This document shows, piece after piece, positions 37,296-50,298 of a stretch of 64,000 nucleotides of DNA; position 1 is the first letter of the stretch; each line of letters begins with the position of its first letter. The stretch lies in assembly GCF_030272615.1 (NCBI RefSeq), contig NC_081412.1:38074911-38138910 (forward strand), read 5' to 3'. This DNA comes from Cryptomeria japonica (Eukaryota > Streptophyta > Pinopsida > Cupressales > Cupressaceae). The notes beneath the pieces are model-generated. The model did not search any database. It was not told the origin of the DNA and saw only the letters and a list, made by a program, of their open reading frames with translations. A program made the position numbers and the translations under genes.

Positions 37296-38454
37296 AATTT
37301 TAGCAGCAAGTGCCTTTTCTTCAGGTACATTATCTTCCAATGTCGGATCATCTTCCTTGATAGCCAGGAACACCCATTCCTTCCCATTGCTAGATCCACT
37401 CGCAGAGCCTTCTGTTGGTTCATCATCTGAATTAGTAATGCCTTCCTCGACCGCTATGTAGCATGATTTGTCTCTATTTTTCTTATACTTATACTTGTTC
37501 TGATATCTAGGGTTAGGCTTAAATGATCTTCTAACTCTTTCTTCAAATCTTGAATTTCTTTCAAGACATATAGATGCAAAATGACCAATCTTATTACATG
37601 CAAAACATTTAAAAGGTGCTTTTCCTTCATACTTACTTCCTACTGGTCCTTTAGGTACTCTTCTAGCAAATAGTACTTCAAGTTGCTCAAACTCGTCATC
37701 TTCTCTCTTCATATCTTCCAATTCCTTTGCATAAAAATATTTTTAGTCTTGCTTACCAGTTGTAGATGTAGATGCATGAAAAGAAGGTTGAAATTCATAG
37801 CTCTAGAAGGTCCAAATTCTTCAAGATCAAAAGAAGATAGTTTCCCAACCAAAGTATCTCTATTGACAAATGTATTATCTATTGTTCTCAACTCATTAAT
37901 AGTAGTAGCCTTCATTTTGTAAGTTGGTGGTAGGGCTCTCAGGACTTTAGAAACAATTTCATCTTCACTCAGAGTTCCACCACAACATTGAATTACCATA
38001 GCAATCTCATTTACCCTTTCCATGAATGCAATAATCCTTTCATATTCTTCCATCTTCAGGTTTTCATATCTCACCCGATAACCATCAAGTTTAGAATTTT
38101 CACTATAGGGTCACCTTCATTAAGAGTTTCCAACTTATCCCATATAGCCTTTCCAGATGATTTGTCGGTTAATCCCATTATTTGTTGATCATAAAGTGCA
38201 CACAAGAAGGCTTCTCTTGCTCTACAATCATTCTCAAGCTCCTTGTCTAGGTTTGCCAGAGGATGATTGCCAGATCTTGGATTATAGGGTGTGACATCAT
38301 TCTGTGTGATCTCCCAAATCTCCTTGCCAAGAAATCTCAGATGAGTCTCCATCTAAATCTTCCACACTATGTAATTTGTTCCATCAAGCCTCAGAATATC
38401 CCTTCGAAAGATAGCTCTAGATGAACTGGATGAACTTGAACTGTTAGTCACCAT
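37248..38454 (-). pseudogene. Copia-2 gag pseudogene with intact zinc knuckle
   Basis: The likely start is the ATG at 38454, giving a Ser-rich start (MVTNSSSSS...) and then RLDGTNYIVWK. A TAG at 38355-38353 interrupts the frame before METHLRFLGKEIW. The remaining gag lies in three overlapping frames: 38352-38071, 38074-37709 and 37721-37248. The nucleocapsid knuckle CFACNKIGHFASIC (C-x2-C-x4-H-x4-C) is intact near 37570-37615. Confidence 0.85.
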
Positions 38455-38498
38455 AGGATCTTTCTCAAGCAGTTAAGCTTTCTAAAGAGAGGGCCAAA

Positions 38499-38510
38499 GC
38501 TCTGATACCA
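38499..38510 (-). other. Copia-2 primer-binding site (initiator tRNA-Met)
   Basis: The minus strand reads TGGTATCAGAGC two bases after the 5' LTR end. It matches the 3' end of plant initiator tRNA-Met, the usual Copia primer. Confidence 0.92.
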
Positions 38511-38512
38511 AT

Positions 38513-39722
38513 TGTTAGATAGTTCAAATAACCGGAAGACAAATGAGAGGAGGGGGGGTGAATCAGTTGTCATAGATTACTGGAACCATTAGCAATTTAA
38601 AATTTAATACCAAAACCCAAAACATTAATAGATAAACCAATTAAGCATAAACAATAATCACATAATAAATACCATCCACATGACACCAAGATTTGTACAT
38701 GGAAAACCTGGTAAAGGGAAAAACCATTGTGGGAAGCCAACCACAATCAAATAATACTTCTACAGTAAGCATGTGAATTAAAATTGAGGGGCTTACACAT
38801 GCAGGAAGGCCTATAGCCTAGAGCTCACCACTCATCACAAAAGGAGCCTCAATGACTACATATAAATCTAGACTAAAATCCGGAGAAGTGTTGAACTACA
38901 AAAGATAACATCTCCTATTCTTGAGTACAGTTCCGGTTAAGCTCAATACCTAAGGACTAAATCCTCTAACATAAACCCAATTCGATCTCCAATGATCAAC
39001 CAACTCCTCTACCTGAATGATATTACATTATTCACACATTACATTCCTTGACCATGACCTCTTACAATAACCATGATGATCTACAAGGATATCTTACACC
39101 TATATATACAAACCCTTGACCATAAACAATCAGGTCGGCCACTAGACAATAAACCAATTACATAATTACAAACCATGGCAGCCTTAGACAAAACAAATAA
39201 TATCAACACATAAGACATCCCCAAAAATACATCAATAGGTCCTATCCACATGTTTCATTAAAGTTGGTCCATAACCTAGATCAACTGGGACCCAATATTG
39301 GTCCATACGCCATAGCAATGATCTCCATCTGCCAAGTCTTGAACATGATCACCAACATCATCCTGAAACTCCACCAGAAGCTACACCCAAACCACTTATG
39401 CAATTCATCAAAGATCTCCATCAAATGATTTGCCTTGAAACCCTTGCCAGAACCAGAAACCAATCTTCTAAGCAAGCAGGATATCAATTGATCACCAGAC
39501 CAAAATCAACTGATCAAATATGAGTACGAGTATCATGAACAAGCCAATTCCATCACCAGATTATACTGGAGCCTATCGGATCATGCCAGATCCAAGTTAA
39601 CTAGAAACCACTCAACCTACCGAGACCAGAAGGGTGTCGCTAAAGCATCCAAACAACTAGTGTTGGCATCAATGGAAAAAAATTTAATGCAACACATAAT
39701 CAATTCCACCAAATGGCCAACA
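38513..39722 (-). repeat. Copia-2 5' LTR, intact (1210 bp)
   Basis: On the plus strand it runs TGTTAGATAG ... GGCCAACA. Its first 671 bases match 9950-10626 and the rest match 33343-33879. It contains the motif TGTGGTTGG/GGTTTTTC...GGTTTTCCATGT (reverse) seen in several LTRs here. Confidence 0.93.
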
Positions 39723-39727
39723 ATCAA
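39723..39727. repeat. target-site duplication of Copia-2, right copy (ATCAA)
   Basis: Follows CCAACA directly and matches 9945-9949. Confidence 0.85.
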
Positions 39728-40640
39728 TACCTAGGGAAAAGATATTTTTTACAATTTTTTTCTCTATTTTTTAATTTTTTCATGTGTGAAACACAATTCT
39801 TAATGTTTGATGAAAAACCTACATTCATAGGAAATAAAACATAAATATATTAATGAAATTAAATATATTAAAAATTATATTATTTGGAAAGCTTATAATA
39901 AGGACTAAATATTTACAAAAATAAAACTTCGAAATGAATTCATTTGACCCCCCCTAAAGATAACGTAAAAGTGATTTTTTATTAGCATTTTGATAGGTGT
40001 GAAAGAGACTCCATTGTAGGTTTGATTTATTTGGCTTGATGATGATGATAGAGTTGTAATAGGTTGATTGATGACTTGATTTGTGTTGTCATTGATGGCA
40101 ACCATGTTTTGTTAGTTATATAAGTCATCTAGACCAACCGGTAGAGGAAGTAGTTAAACAGTGAACCAGTAAACAAGGATAGTGCAATGTTCAAGTGACT
40201 GATATGGACGATCGGTGAAGAGTTAGGTGTTGTGGTTTGGAACATATGTTTATGACATTGGCATGTGTCTATGATTGCAACTGCATCAACAGATTCAAAG
40301 TATTGAATGATTTATGATGGATTTATTAGAGATAGATAGGAAGAACAGAGAATCGGTATAGCAGAGTTACTTTGATTAGTAAACCGATAGACTTTTTCTT
40401 ATATTTTTGAGTTATTAATTGTGTGGACGACATGAGTAAAGTGTATTGAGCAAGATTGACTAGGTACATTGAACCTAGCAAATTGTTCCAAGGTTATTTG
40501 CTGACTTAGTAGAGTTATTTATAAAAAGATGAATGTTATGTGACGATGTATAAGATGATGGATCTAGAGTGAAGATTTGATCGTGCGGTGAAAGAAAAAT
40601 TTGTGTGTTGATGTCTAGTTGGTGTTAGAACAAGAACTAA
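39728..40640. other. non-coding region, no gene recognised
   Basis: AT-rich sequence. Short open frames show no motif. Phrases such as ACCGGTAGAGGAAGTAG suggest old LTR sequence leading into the remnant that follows. Confidence 0.5.
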
Positions 40641-41219
40641 AGTGGATCTAATTAGGCACAAAGGTGCTAACAACAGATCAGTCACTTGTTGTTCCCTAAC
40701 TGTTGCAGCAAGAAAATCCTCTAACAAGGTCACTCCTAACAAGGTGCGATAGGATCCTCACAGGTCTGAAGGTTAAAACCTTTAACAGGGTGACAAATTA
40801 GCTTGTGTTTAAAATACCTTAGCTGGGTAGCTCCTAACAGGCCTTATTGCAATATCTCTTAACCAGGCTAAGACACTCTTAACCAGGTGTGCCCCTAACA
40901 AGGTATTTGTAAGACCTTAATCAGTCAGATCTCTATACTGCAGATAGTGGAACTTTGTGAGTACTAATTCCCACCATAGTTTTTCGCATTTGGGTTTCCA
41001 TGTGAAAAGTTATTGTGCTATAGTTTGCATGCTTTATTGGATGTTTGCATATGTGGTTATATTTCTTGCATGCTTATTGATTTTCAAGTTGGTGAGATCA
41101 GTTATAAGATTTGTATTGTTTTTGCTTACACTAATTCACCCCCCCCCTCTCAATGCCTTATAAGTATCAGATTTAGAATTAGAGAGGTTCTATCCAAGAA
41201 ATTTTGATATAAGAGCCTT
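40641..41219 (+). repeat. plus-strand Copia 5' LTR remnant with degenerate primer site
   Basis: Contains repeated CTAACAAGGT/CTTAACCAGG phrases (40720-40920) and the motif CCCACCATAGTTTTTCGCAT...GGGTTTCCATGTG. It then has CTAATTCACCCCCCCCCTCTC near the end. About 41204-41217 reads TTTTGATATAAGAGCC, a decayed TGGTATCAGAGC. No gag or pol follows, so the element is truncated. Confidence 0.6.
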
Positions 41220-43765
41220 TGATCTAACTCTCCTCAACTAATTAGTTCAAATGGAACATCTTAAAGCTTAAATCATTATATTTTCTAAAAAATTTATGAT
41301 TTTAGTAAAAATCAAGATGCACCAACAAGTGTAACCTAGTATTGTGGGATCACCCACATGTTTTTTTCTAGGTGATCTATGTTGGGAAGGAGAGTATGAA
41401 TAGTCTAGTTGTATTATGGTAGTTCCACTCATCCTCATGAATATGTGCAAATGATGTATGGTTACAGTGTTAACCATCCTATATAAGAGTTTTTTCCTCT
41501 AGTTTCGAGCATGCAACAACCTTTATAAGACATGAAGTGAAAATGAAAATGAAAATCCGTACCTATAACCTACAAATGCACAAAAAATCACAAAATAAAT
41601 CAGAAATTAGTGTTCACGTTGAATTCACCAAATGTTGTATGCCTGAAATCATCTTAGTTAATTAGAAATTAATAGGTAACCACCAAACCTATCTAATTAA
41701 TAGATTTCGAATACAAACAATAGGAAAGAATGTTGAGATCAACAATAAAGAATAAATTAATCAAATCAAACACAATCTATAATTGATAGCATGAAAACTC
41801 TTATTACTCTTCTCCTCTTCTGGAATGTTGGTTCTCAGAGTCATGCTTATAAACTTGCAATATGACAACAAGAATTTGAAGATAGTGGTTGATGAAAAAG
41901 AGAGATTGATGCTCAATTTATAGAATTTGGAAGGAAATTTGAACGGTCAATATTGATATGCAAACTAATTCGATCAACAATGGAGATTAATTCAAATAAA
42001 ATTGATTGGAAAATATTATGATGAGAATTGGTTGCATGATTGAATTGATTGATAAATGACTGAGTTGATTGATCAGTGAACTAAATAAATTTATTTACTC
42101 AAAAAAGTTGATTGGCAGTTAGAAAAAGTGATTGAGAATAGTTAACTAAGTTAACTGATTAGATTAGAGAGATGACTGAATTAATTAATTAGCCTAAAAA
42201 AGTTGATTAACAGTTAAAGTCGGAGTGAGTGGCAATTAGAATTTTAGCATGTGTTGTAGGAAATTTGTCATGAATTTGTATTTAAATTTGTATTTGATTT
42301 AAATTTTGATTTTCAAAAATATCAAATGACATGCACATGAAATAAAATTAGTTGGAAATTAGAATTTGAGAATTTTGAATTTTTGAACTGAGAGAAAAAT
42401 AAATTAAATAGATTTGAGAAATTTATTTGATTTGGAAGAAATAGTTAGCTAATTAAATAATTTAAATAAATTATTTAATTAAGGAAAAATATGAATTTAA
42501 TTTAATTAAATGATAAAGACCATTTAATTAAATTAAATAAATCACAATTGATTAAATAATAAAATTATTTAATTAATTTCAAGAGTAGTCAACTAATTAA
42601 ATGAATAAAGAGGAAATAAATAGTTAATTTGTAATGGAGAATAATGAAATGTCAATTTAGAATAATAAAGTTATATTAATTAATAATTAAATAAATATCC
42701 AATTAATAAAGAAGAAGAATTAGCGTTGTCAAGAATACAACGTTTTTAAGTGTTTACAGTTGACAGTGAGGTTGTGGGTCAAGATTAGTCTAGAGAATGC
42801 CCTGCAGTTCTGTGATTTGTTGGTTGAAGCATTTTAATTTGTAGGAAATGTTCATTTGGTTCATGCAATGTTCTAGTTACATTTTCTAGTGTTGGTTTGA
42901 TTAGCAAGTGAAGTTATGTTATTTTGTGCTCTACATGTTCAATTGTGTTGGCTTCTAGGTGACCCAATTGGTTTATCTTATTTGGATAATCTTCTTTTCG
43001 TCTAGATATACATTAGAGGTTGATTTTTGATATTTCTATGGGTCTCACTATGGCATGTGTATATTCACATTGATAATTTTTTATTTGGTGATGTCTTTTG
43101 AGGCACCTGGTTAGATGCACTTTATTGTTTCTACATGTTATGTTTGGTGCCAAATTTGGAGGATGTGTTAGCATGTCTAGTTTGTTGGAATTGACTTAGA
43201 AGGATGTGTTATATGTGTTTGGGTCCCCCTTATCTAATGGAGTGGACCACAATGTGTGCTTTTTATCTGAGTGGTCGACGTTATGCAATTCATGTATACT
43301 CTATCTATGACCAACCTAGTTGAGAATTTAAATGAATAATCTTCTATATGTAGATGTGAGGATGTATGAGTTGTGGCATGGAATGTGTGAATTGATGTGA
43401 ATGATGTGTAAGAATATGTGGTGTAGTAGAAGTGTGAAATTAAATTTATGAAGAGATTTGATGGTGATATCTTTATTATGACAATGTTTTGAGATAGTGG
43501 TTGAAGTTAGATACATTTTCCATGATATTGGTTCCTTAACATAGTGGTTCAAGGAAAATTTCATGATCAAGAGATATTTTTTATTTCAATTCATCATTTC
43601 GGGCTATAATTGTCATAAGAAATTTTGTCCTTTTAGTAGCCTATGCAGTTTTTTGTATCTTGCCCTAAGGTTGTGTGCCTTAGTCTTGCAAGTCCTATCA
43701 AGTGCAATGAGCTCCTTGGTCTTGAGCCTGAAATATTATAATCTATTATTTATATCAGAGACATG
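41220..43765. other. non-coding AT-rich region
   Basis: No supported gene. The stretch 42430-42720 is made of interleaved AATTAAATAATT/TTAATTAAATAA motifs that are strongly self-complementary, probably old retroelement sequence. Short open frames near 43330-43770 have no protein motif. Confidence 0.5.
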
Positions 43766-43945
43766 ATTCTCACCATGGTTTTTCCATATTTGGGGTTTTC
43801 CACATAAATCTGGTGTGTGTGCTTTGTGCTTTCATGTTTCATAATTGCAGTAATAAGTCAATTGTGGTTTGAAGTTTAAAAGATCAAAAGTCAATTGTTT
43901 TGATGTCCAAACTGATTCACCCACCCTCTTAGTCATGTGGTGTGT
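43766..43945 (+). repeat. 3' end of another plus-strand LTR remnant
   Basis: Shows TCACCATGGTTTTTCCATAT, GGGGTTTTCCACAT and CTGATTCACCCACCCTCTTAG in the same order and spacing as the LTRs at 54200-54385 and 40970-41150. The rest of the element is not seen. Confidence 0.5.
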
Positions 43946-43969
43946 TCAAAAAAATATTATTTCTAACCA

Positions 43970-45480
43970 TCTAACACCTTCCAAGGCACATTCCTATACA
44001 TGGCTTTGAAGAATCATTTAACAATGAGAGAAATTCTATGAATCTTCAGATCTTTCAAACCTAAATCCCCAAAAATTTTGTCCAGATAACATCACTCTCA
44101 CTTAACATAATGCTTCTTTTTCTTCCTCTTACCATCTGACAACAAAAAAATATCATTATTCTAAATTTCATCAACTTGATAGTTATTGGAGGACGAAATA
44201 GGTGAATAATACAAACTATAAGAAGATAATGTTTTTTGGCAAATTTGGATCCTCTTAGCCGGGGATACAAATTGCCTATTCTAATTATCCAATTTAGAAT
44301 CAATCTTACTCTTCATCCACATCCACATGTCCTTCAAAAAAGGATTAAGTGAAAATTAAATCCCAAGATTTTTAATATACTTGGTGGTACTTGGCAAACA
44401 CAACTAGAGGGTGTCTTGCCAACCAAGCATGATGGATTTGGAATTAGATTATTTTGCACCAAAGGCAAATCAAAATAGGTTAAGCTTCTCCATAAGGAAA
44501 TCCATATTCCCTACATCAAGCTCCAAAAACAAGGCAATTTCATTTGCAAACTATATATTTAAAAGGTCATCCTTATTAGGGAGATAGATACCTTTAATCC
44601 AAAGGGTCAATGAAGACTCCCTCAATAGGTAAAATATTGCATATGAATTAATAAAAAAAAAAGTGTGGGGCAAAAGGGGCATCCTTGCCTAATGGACCTC
44701 TCCAAGATTTAAAAAAAGGTCTCTAATAAGGATTCATTAACATCAATTTGAGCAACAACATCTTTTAGTAGGGTTTTAACCATATGGAAAAAGCTATCAG
44801 GGAGTCCAAATGCTTCAAGAGTCATAAACAAGAATGACCGCTCCACTTGGTCATATAGCTTCTCAAAGTCTAAAAGAAATGTAGCAACATTTTTTATTGT
44901 ATTATCTATCATAGTCCATGGACTCCCAATTGGTTAGGATATTCTCCGGGATGTACCTCAAATGATAAAGATAGTTTGAGAATTGCTAATAAAACACATG
45001 AGGATATCTACTAATCTTATAAGACAAATTGATTAAGGTAATAGGATGCCATTTATTTATGAGTTGTCTCCATCTTTAGGGAAAATTTTAATCACTCACT
45101 TTTTAATGTTGTTGTCTAGGGTTCCTCTATTAACAACCAACTTATAGATCTGAAGTAGATATTCATTAATACAATCAATAATTTTCTTGTAGAATCCCAT
45201 AGGATACCCATCAGTCTTGAGAGATTTATCATTGTTTAAAACATTAGTAGCATTTTTAACCTCCTCAAGTTTGATTTCTTTATTTAATTTGCTAATATTC
45301 TCCTTAGATATTTTCTTAGGAATAAGTTGTTTACAAAATTTTCTTGTATTCTAACTAGTCAAGTCATTGACCTCAAAAGTGAAGAGTTTCTTGTAGAATC
45401 CGAAGAAATATTCCTTAATTTTCTTAAGTTCATATGTAATCTTATCTTCCACCAAAACCTTCTCAACACTATGTTTGATG
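43970..45480 (-). pseudogene. LINE (L1-type) reverse transcriptase remnant
   Basis: Reading down the minus strand: an SKLNKEIKLEEVKNATNVL and NDKSLKTDGYPMGFYK block (about 45300-45200), then the RT fingers/palm block FLLDFEKLYDQVERSFLF (44912-44709). After it comes LQFANEIALFLE, the position of the FADD box, which here reads FANE. Downstream FGAK and RIQICQKTLSS-like pieces fit the post-RT region. Numerous stops; no endonuclease domain or poly-A tail identified. Non-LTR elements of this type copy themselves by target-primed reverse transcription. Confidence 0.75.
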
Positions 45481-46699
45481 CCTTTATTTTTTATGAATTT
45501 AAAAAAGAATTTAGACTTTGTTGGTTGAAAATTTTGTCAACTCGAGATGAATTTATAAAATTGTGGTTTCAACCACAACAACACGAAATTAAATCTCTCG
45601 TAATTATTAAGGGAAGGCTGCCCCTATGATTCACTACTATATTCTACTAAAATAAGATACAAATTTCTAACTCCTATTCTAACATGAGTGGTACATCATC
45701 TTATCCTATTTTTTCAAGACATATGCTATTCTTTTCCTCATTTTTTCAGGAAAGAATTTACAACATAGAGCAGAAATAATTCTTACAATTTCTTTGTTAC
45801 AAATTAACTTAGAAAGCAAGAACAATATAATATAGATAAGAAAATAAGCAAAGTGTCCATAAAGGTCCAAAGTCCTTTGTCGCTTCTCCAGGACTAGAAA
45901 GAGTGCTCAAGCTTAGTCTTAAATTCACTGCTATCTTATCAATCTTTTTATAATTTATTTTGTAACCCAAAGAGTTAACTAAGAAAACCAAAATAAAGAT
46001 CAAATTCTTCAAAATTATTCCTAGCTTCACCTTTGATAATTTTTTGTGAAGTAGTAATATGAATCTCAAAGTCTTCAAGTTGTCGTTTCTTTTCCCAAGA
46101 TAAAACAATCAAGCACAAAGTCTTCAAAGTGAAACCTTAATATATATATATATGTATTAGCTATTTCTACTTGAAATATCAACATGAATCACAAAGTATT
46201 CAAAATGATAATATTATCACCAATTCTTGATTCTAACAACAATAGTCAAGATATGACACAAAGTTCACAAGTTAACAATTGCCTCTACACTTTAATGATA
46301 TTCTCTCAACACACCTTTTACTTCAGTAAACAAGATTTTATAATGAATATGACATAATAACACTCTCACCATAAATGCAAATGAATCCAACAAAAGTCTA
46401 GATGCCAAAATCTTTTTTCTTATTTCATCAAATTTGTAAAATCACAAGAGGAACACAAAGTTTCACTTTTGCTCTTCACTTTGGCAGAGTTTCAACATAT
46501 AGATTAAAGATAATAGATGATAATTACATAGAGAAACCTCATATATATAGAAGAGAGGTGCAACATGAAACTAGGAAAGTCACAACAAAGGTAGAGTCCT
46601 ATTTGACTTAGGACACATTCATTGCCTAAGTGCAAAAACTAAATACAAAATTGACATTGAAGGTGTCAATGTCTTAATCAAAAATGTATCTACTTATGA
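45481..46699. other. non-coding region
   Basis: AT-rich, no recognised gene. A short TA microsatellite is at 46141-46153. Open frames at 45327-45629 and 45809-46108 lack known motifs. Confidence 0.5.
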
Positions 46700-49600
46700 A
46701 AACTACTAAGTTTCATGAGACACTACATTCTGATCTTGCTTCATGAACTCCTTGAACTTTTGTAGAACTGCTTTCATTCTTTCCTAGTTAGGTCCTTTAG
46801 TATGCCTTGTGATGACCTTGACCCTGGTGATATAATCTATGAGGCTCATGTAGCATTTCCTGTGTTCCTTTAGAAGTGAGGTTGGATCATCCAGATTCAC
46901 ATGGATATCTACTAGTTTATCAATAGAAGATCATGAGAAAGCTTGTTTATTGACCTCTTTGCCAGTTAGCAAATTGAATTTTTGGATGAAAATGTCATCA
47001 TGAAGAGGTTTCTAATTCTCATCAAGGAAAGTACAAGGAAGAGTTTATATTTTCTCAATGATGTCCTTTCCTTTATCATTACATTCCTTTAGTTCCTTTC
47101 TCAAATAATTGATAAGGACCTCAATTGTGTTATTTGGTGTTCTAGAATTTCTCTTTTCTCAACATACATATCCCTTGAAACAATCACTCTGTTATCAACT
47201 AGAACATCCAGTTAGAAATATTCTAACTTCAACCAAGAGTCAAAGCCTTTCTCATGTGCTTCTAACTCATTATCTAAAACAAATTCAAAGTTTTATCAAT
47301 TTCAACTTTCACCTCCTCCAAGTTTTTGACAAGAGTAATTGTTGAACATAGGAGATTTGTTCCTTGACTCAGCAGTCTGTCCATCCATTTGCCAACTATC
47401 CTCCCATGATAATTTACTTGTTCAACTTGTTTGATAATTAGTTCATCCATTGATGAAGTGACTGGCTTGACTACCTCTGATTATTTGGTAATCTTAATCA
47501 AGACCGATGTGAGTTGATCAACTTGTTTGTCCAACTAACTTTTCTTTATTTTCTCCTCTAATATTGCCACAAGATGCTCGAATGAAGTTTGAGCATCTTC
47601 AATTGTACCCTGATGTGTTTACTTTCCCAAATCAATTTTCTCGATAATATAATTTGTATCTTGTACTTTTTTAAGTCTACGTTAGGAGGAAGAATGGTCA
47701 TCTCTATATACTTATCTTTGGATGGGTCTATCCTTAACCTAGACAAAGTTTTGGCTTTCTTTGTGACCTTGGGCATAATAGGAATCAGTTGGCTAAAATG
47801 AAAGTCATTAGGAGATATGGCTTGTTTCTTTCTTTTAGGAGCATTAGACACTAACCATGGTGGCAAAGAAACATCTTCATCTACTCTAGAAGTCAAAACT
47901 AGAGTTGCCAACTCTTGACACTGAATGTTGGTAGTAACAATAGGTGGAGTTGAGGTGACAACAACAAGTGGATTGGAAACATTAGAAACCTGAGGAGGAA
48001 CTTGGGTTTCTAATATAAATTTATCAAAATCTTCTAACATAGAAGATGTGACCTCAAACAAATTAGGAAGAAACATAGTATCTAAGTTGTCATGAGGCGT
48101 ATAAAGGGTTGTTTCACTTGTGGAAGTAGAAGGAATAACATGTACTTCAGGAACTTGTGAAGGAATTGACACAATAGTACTCAAAGGAATTGCATCAAAG
48201 ATAAAGACTAAACTAGTAGCTATGATATTACATGATGAAGGAGGAATACCTTCATGTGTCTCTTGAGATTGGGAAGTACTTGGGATTTTAGGTAATCCAT
48301 CCTCATCGAATTCTTCTTCTTCTTGCTCTTGTTCATTGTCTGGTTCATCTTCTTCTTGAAATTTTTCATCTTCATTTACTTCTTCTTCTCCCTCAACTTC
48401 ATCATGAACTTGAGTCTCTTGTGTTGAAGACTCACCTTGAGCTTTACCTTTTCCAACAGTAAACTTGAATTTAGGACCCTTAGGAGTTGCGGGATCTTGC
48501 CTATTCTTGGTCCTTAATTTTTAAGTCCTTGCCTTAGAGCCTACAACATCTTCTTCAAATGATTCAGTTTATAAAGATTTCATCTGTACACTATGTAGGT
48601 TTAATTAAATTGTGGTATTATCAAGAATTTTTTGGAACCTAGCCCTTGTAGAAGTATTCTCCTTTTGGGACCATTGAATGAGAAATAGAGGTAATCCAAC
48701 TACTTTGTTTCTTTCATATGCAGGATCAAGGATGTCACCATCTTCTTCTAGGTCTTCAAGAACACCAGCAAGATCAAAGTTTTCAATTTGTACTACTATC
48801 CAATGACAATAATCCATTCTGCGGATATCCTCTTCAGTCTTGTAATCGGCCCACAATTCTTCAATTTCATGGACATGTGTGTATTTCTTCTTAATCTTAT
48901 TCTTCATGCCCCTATAATCAAACCAATTACTGGCCTTGAAGAATTTCATGGTCACTCTTCCCATTTCCTCCTCCATGGTGTGAGCCTTGTAGATGGAATT
49001 GATAGAATATTTCCCTATAGAGATAGACAATTTCAAACCTATCTTATGAGCTCCAAATTGATGCTCATGGATGGAAATCATTTGACAAGCTATATCCATA
49101 AGGATGATCTTATCAGATGGATATCTCGAGAGCATGAAAGTTTCTCTATCAAAACACCCAATTTTGATATACGTGAAGGTAGGAAACTAAAGGAAAATGC
49201 AACCATACCCACTTACCACCTTCCATGCTTCATCTGACACTCTTTTGTTCTAAAGTTCCTTGTCAAATAAACACATGTAATGAGAAAAGAAAGCATCATT
49301 TTCCCTCCTGAAATGATGTAAAGTCTCTGAGAGAGTCAACTGAGAGAAGTAATTGTAAATAGGAACTTGACTCCTATCACATATAGTTGATAGACCTGGA
49401 AAATGCCTTATTGAGGCAGCTGCATAGACAAGATAAGAAGTCATGTAAAATTTCAAGGTGGTAGGCACCTTGGTCAGTTGTTCACACGTGGCATCTGCAA
49501 TTTATTTTCCCTAAAAGATCTTTTTTCTTATTATGCCTTAGGAAATGGATGTATTGATACATCCACTTGTGGTAGGTATTGGAAGTTGGGAAGCCTTTTA

Positions 49601-50081
49601 CTCTACTAAGAAGAGTAATCAAATCATTAACCTCCTCAATGAAGTCATAACTAGGAAGAGTTTTAGGCCATTTTTAAATTGTAGGCCTAGGTATTTTTAG
49701 CCAATTATCATTCATGTTCTTCCTGCATTTCTTTGAATTTTTATCAAAATATGCCACTATTGATTCCATATCAATATGTGCATATTGATCAATAGGAGAA
49801 CATTTGAAAATGGTGTCAAAGAAATCCTCATCAAGTTTGATGAGTGTTTTCCCATCTACATCCTTCACTGATCTGGTGGTAGAATCATATTTATTGGCAA
49901 GAGCTAATACAAACTCTGGGTTTTGAGCTAACATGGGGAAAGCAACCACTAGATGAATTTCACTATTTGCAGTGGGCTCCATCTTGTAGGAAACTGCTGG
50001 TGATTTTGCCCTCTTTAAGAACTCATCAAGATCCACATGATCAATCTTGGTATCCTTGATATTGTCAATGTTTGATACCAC
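46700..50081 (-). pseudogene. gene C: third, divergent member of the A/B family
   Basis: Not a family I recognise. The N-terminal frame 50081-49674 carries NPEFVLALANKYDSTTRSV and DGKTLIKLDEDFFDTIF, collinear with gene A (DVDLLALIAQNYDS..., LIEINEDEFRKVF) and gene B. Later frames at 49468-49250, 49135-48605 and 48184-47558 continue on the same strand through several stops. A very acidic Glu-rich linker (about 48300-48440) and a Ser/Thr/Pro-rich section follow. The end at about 46700 is uncertain. It lies outside the CACTA mapped here. Confidence 0.55.
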
Positions 50082-50298
50082 TGATGAAGGCAGAAATACT
50101 AGTGTATTTATTGCTTTTAAAATTTCATTGATTTCTTATTAGAAGAAGGCTCTAATATTTGCAATAAATGCACTGCAATATGAAAATGCCATTATTGGAA
50201 ATGATTAGCCACCATAGAAATCTTTATTTGATACAAAAAATTTCATTGATCCATCACATATTGACCAAAAATAACTAATTTGTATGTGTGTGTAATAG

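Larger units (their letters stand above)
9950..39722 (-). mobile_element. Ty1/copia retrotransposon Copia-2, split by a CACTA insertion
   Basis: The element is the sum of 9950-10626, 33343-33879 (3' LTR in two pieces), 33880-38512 (internal) and 38513-39722 (5' LTR). Without the CACTA it is about 7.06 kb. The two LTR pieces total 1214 bp against 1210 bp for the intact LTR. They meet at exactly the point corresponding to 39183/39184 in the intact copy. ATCAA flanks both outer ends. The minus-strand internal region encodes gag, protease, integrase, reverse transcriptase and RNase H, all with stops or frameshifts. The LTRs show many point differences, so the insertion is old. Confidence 0.92.
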
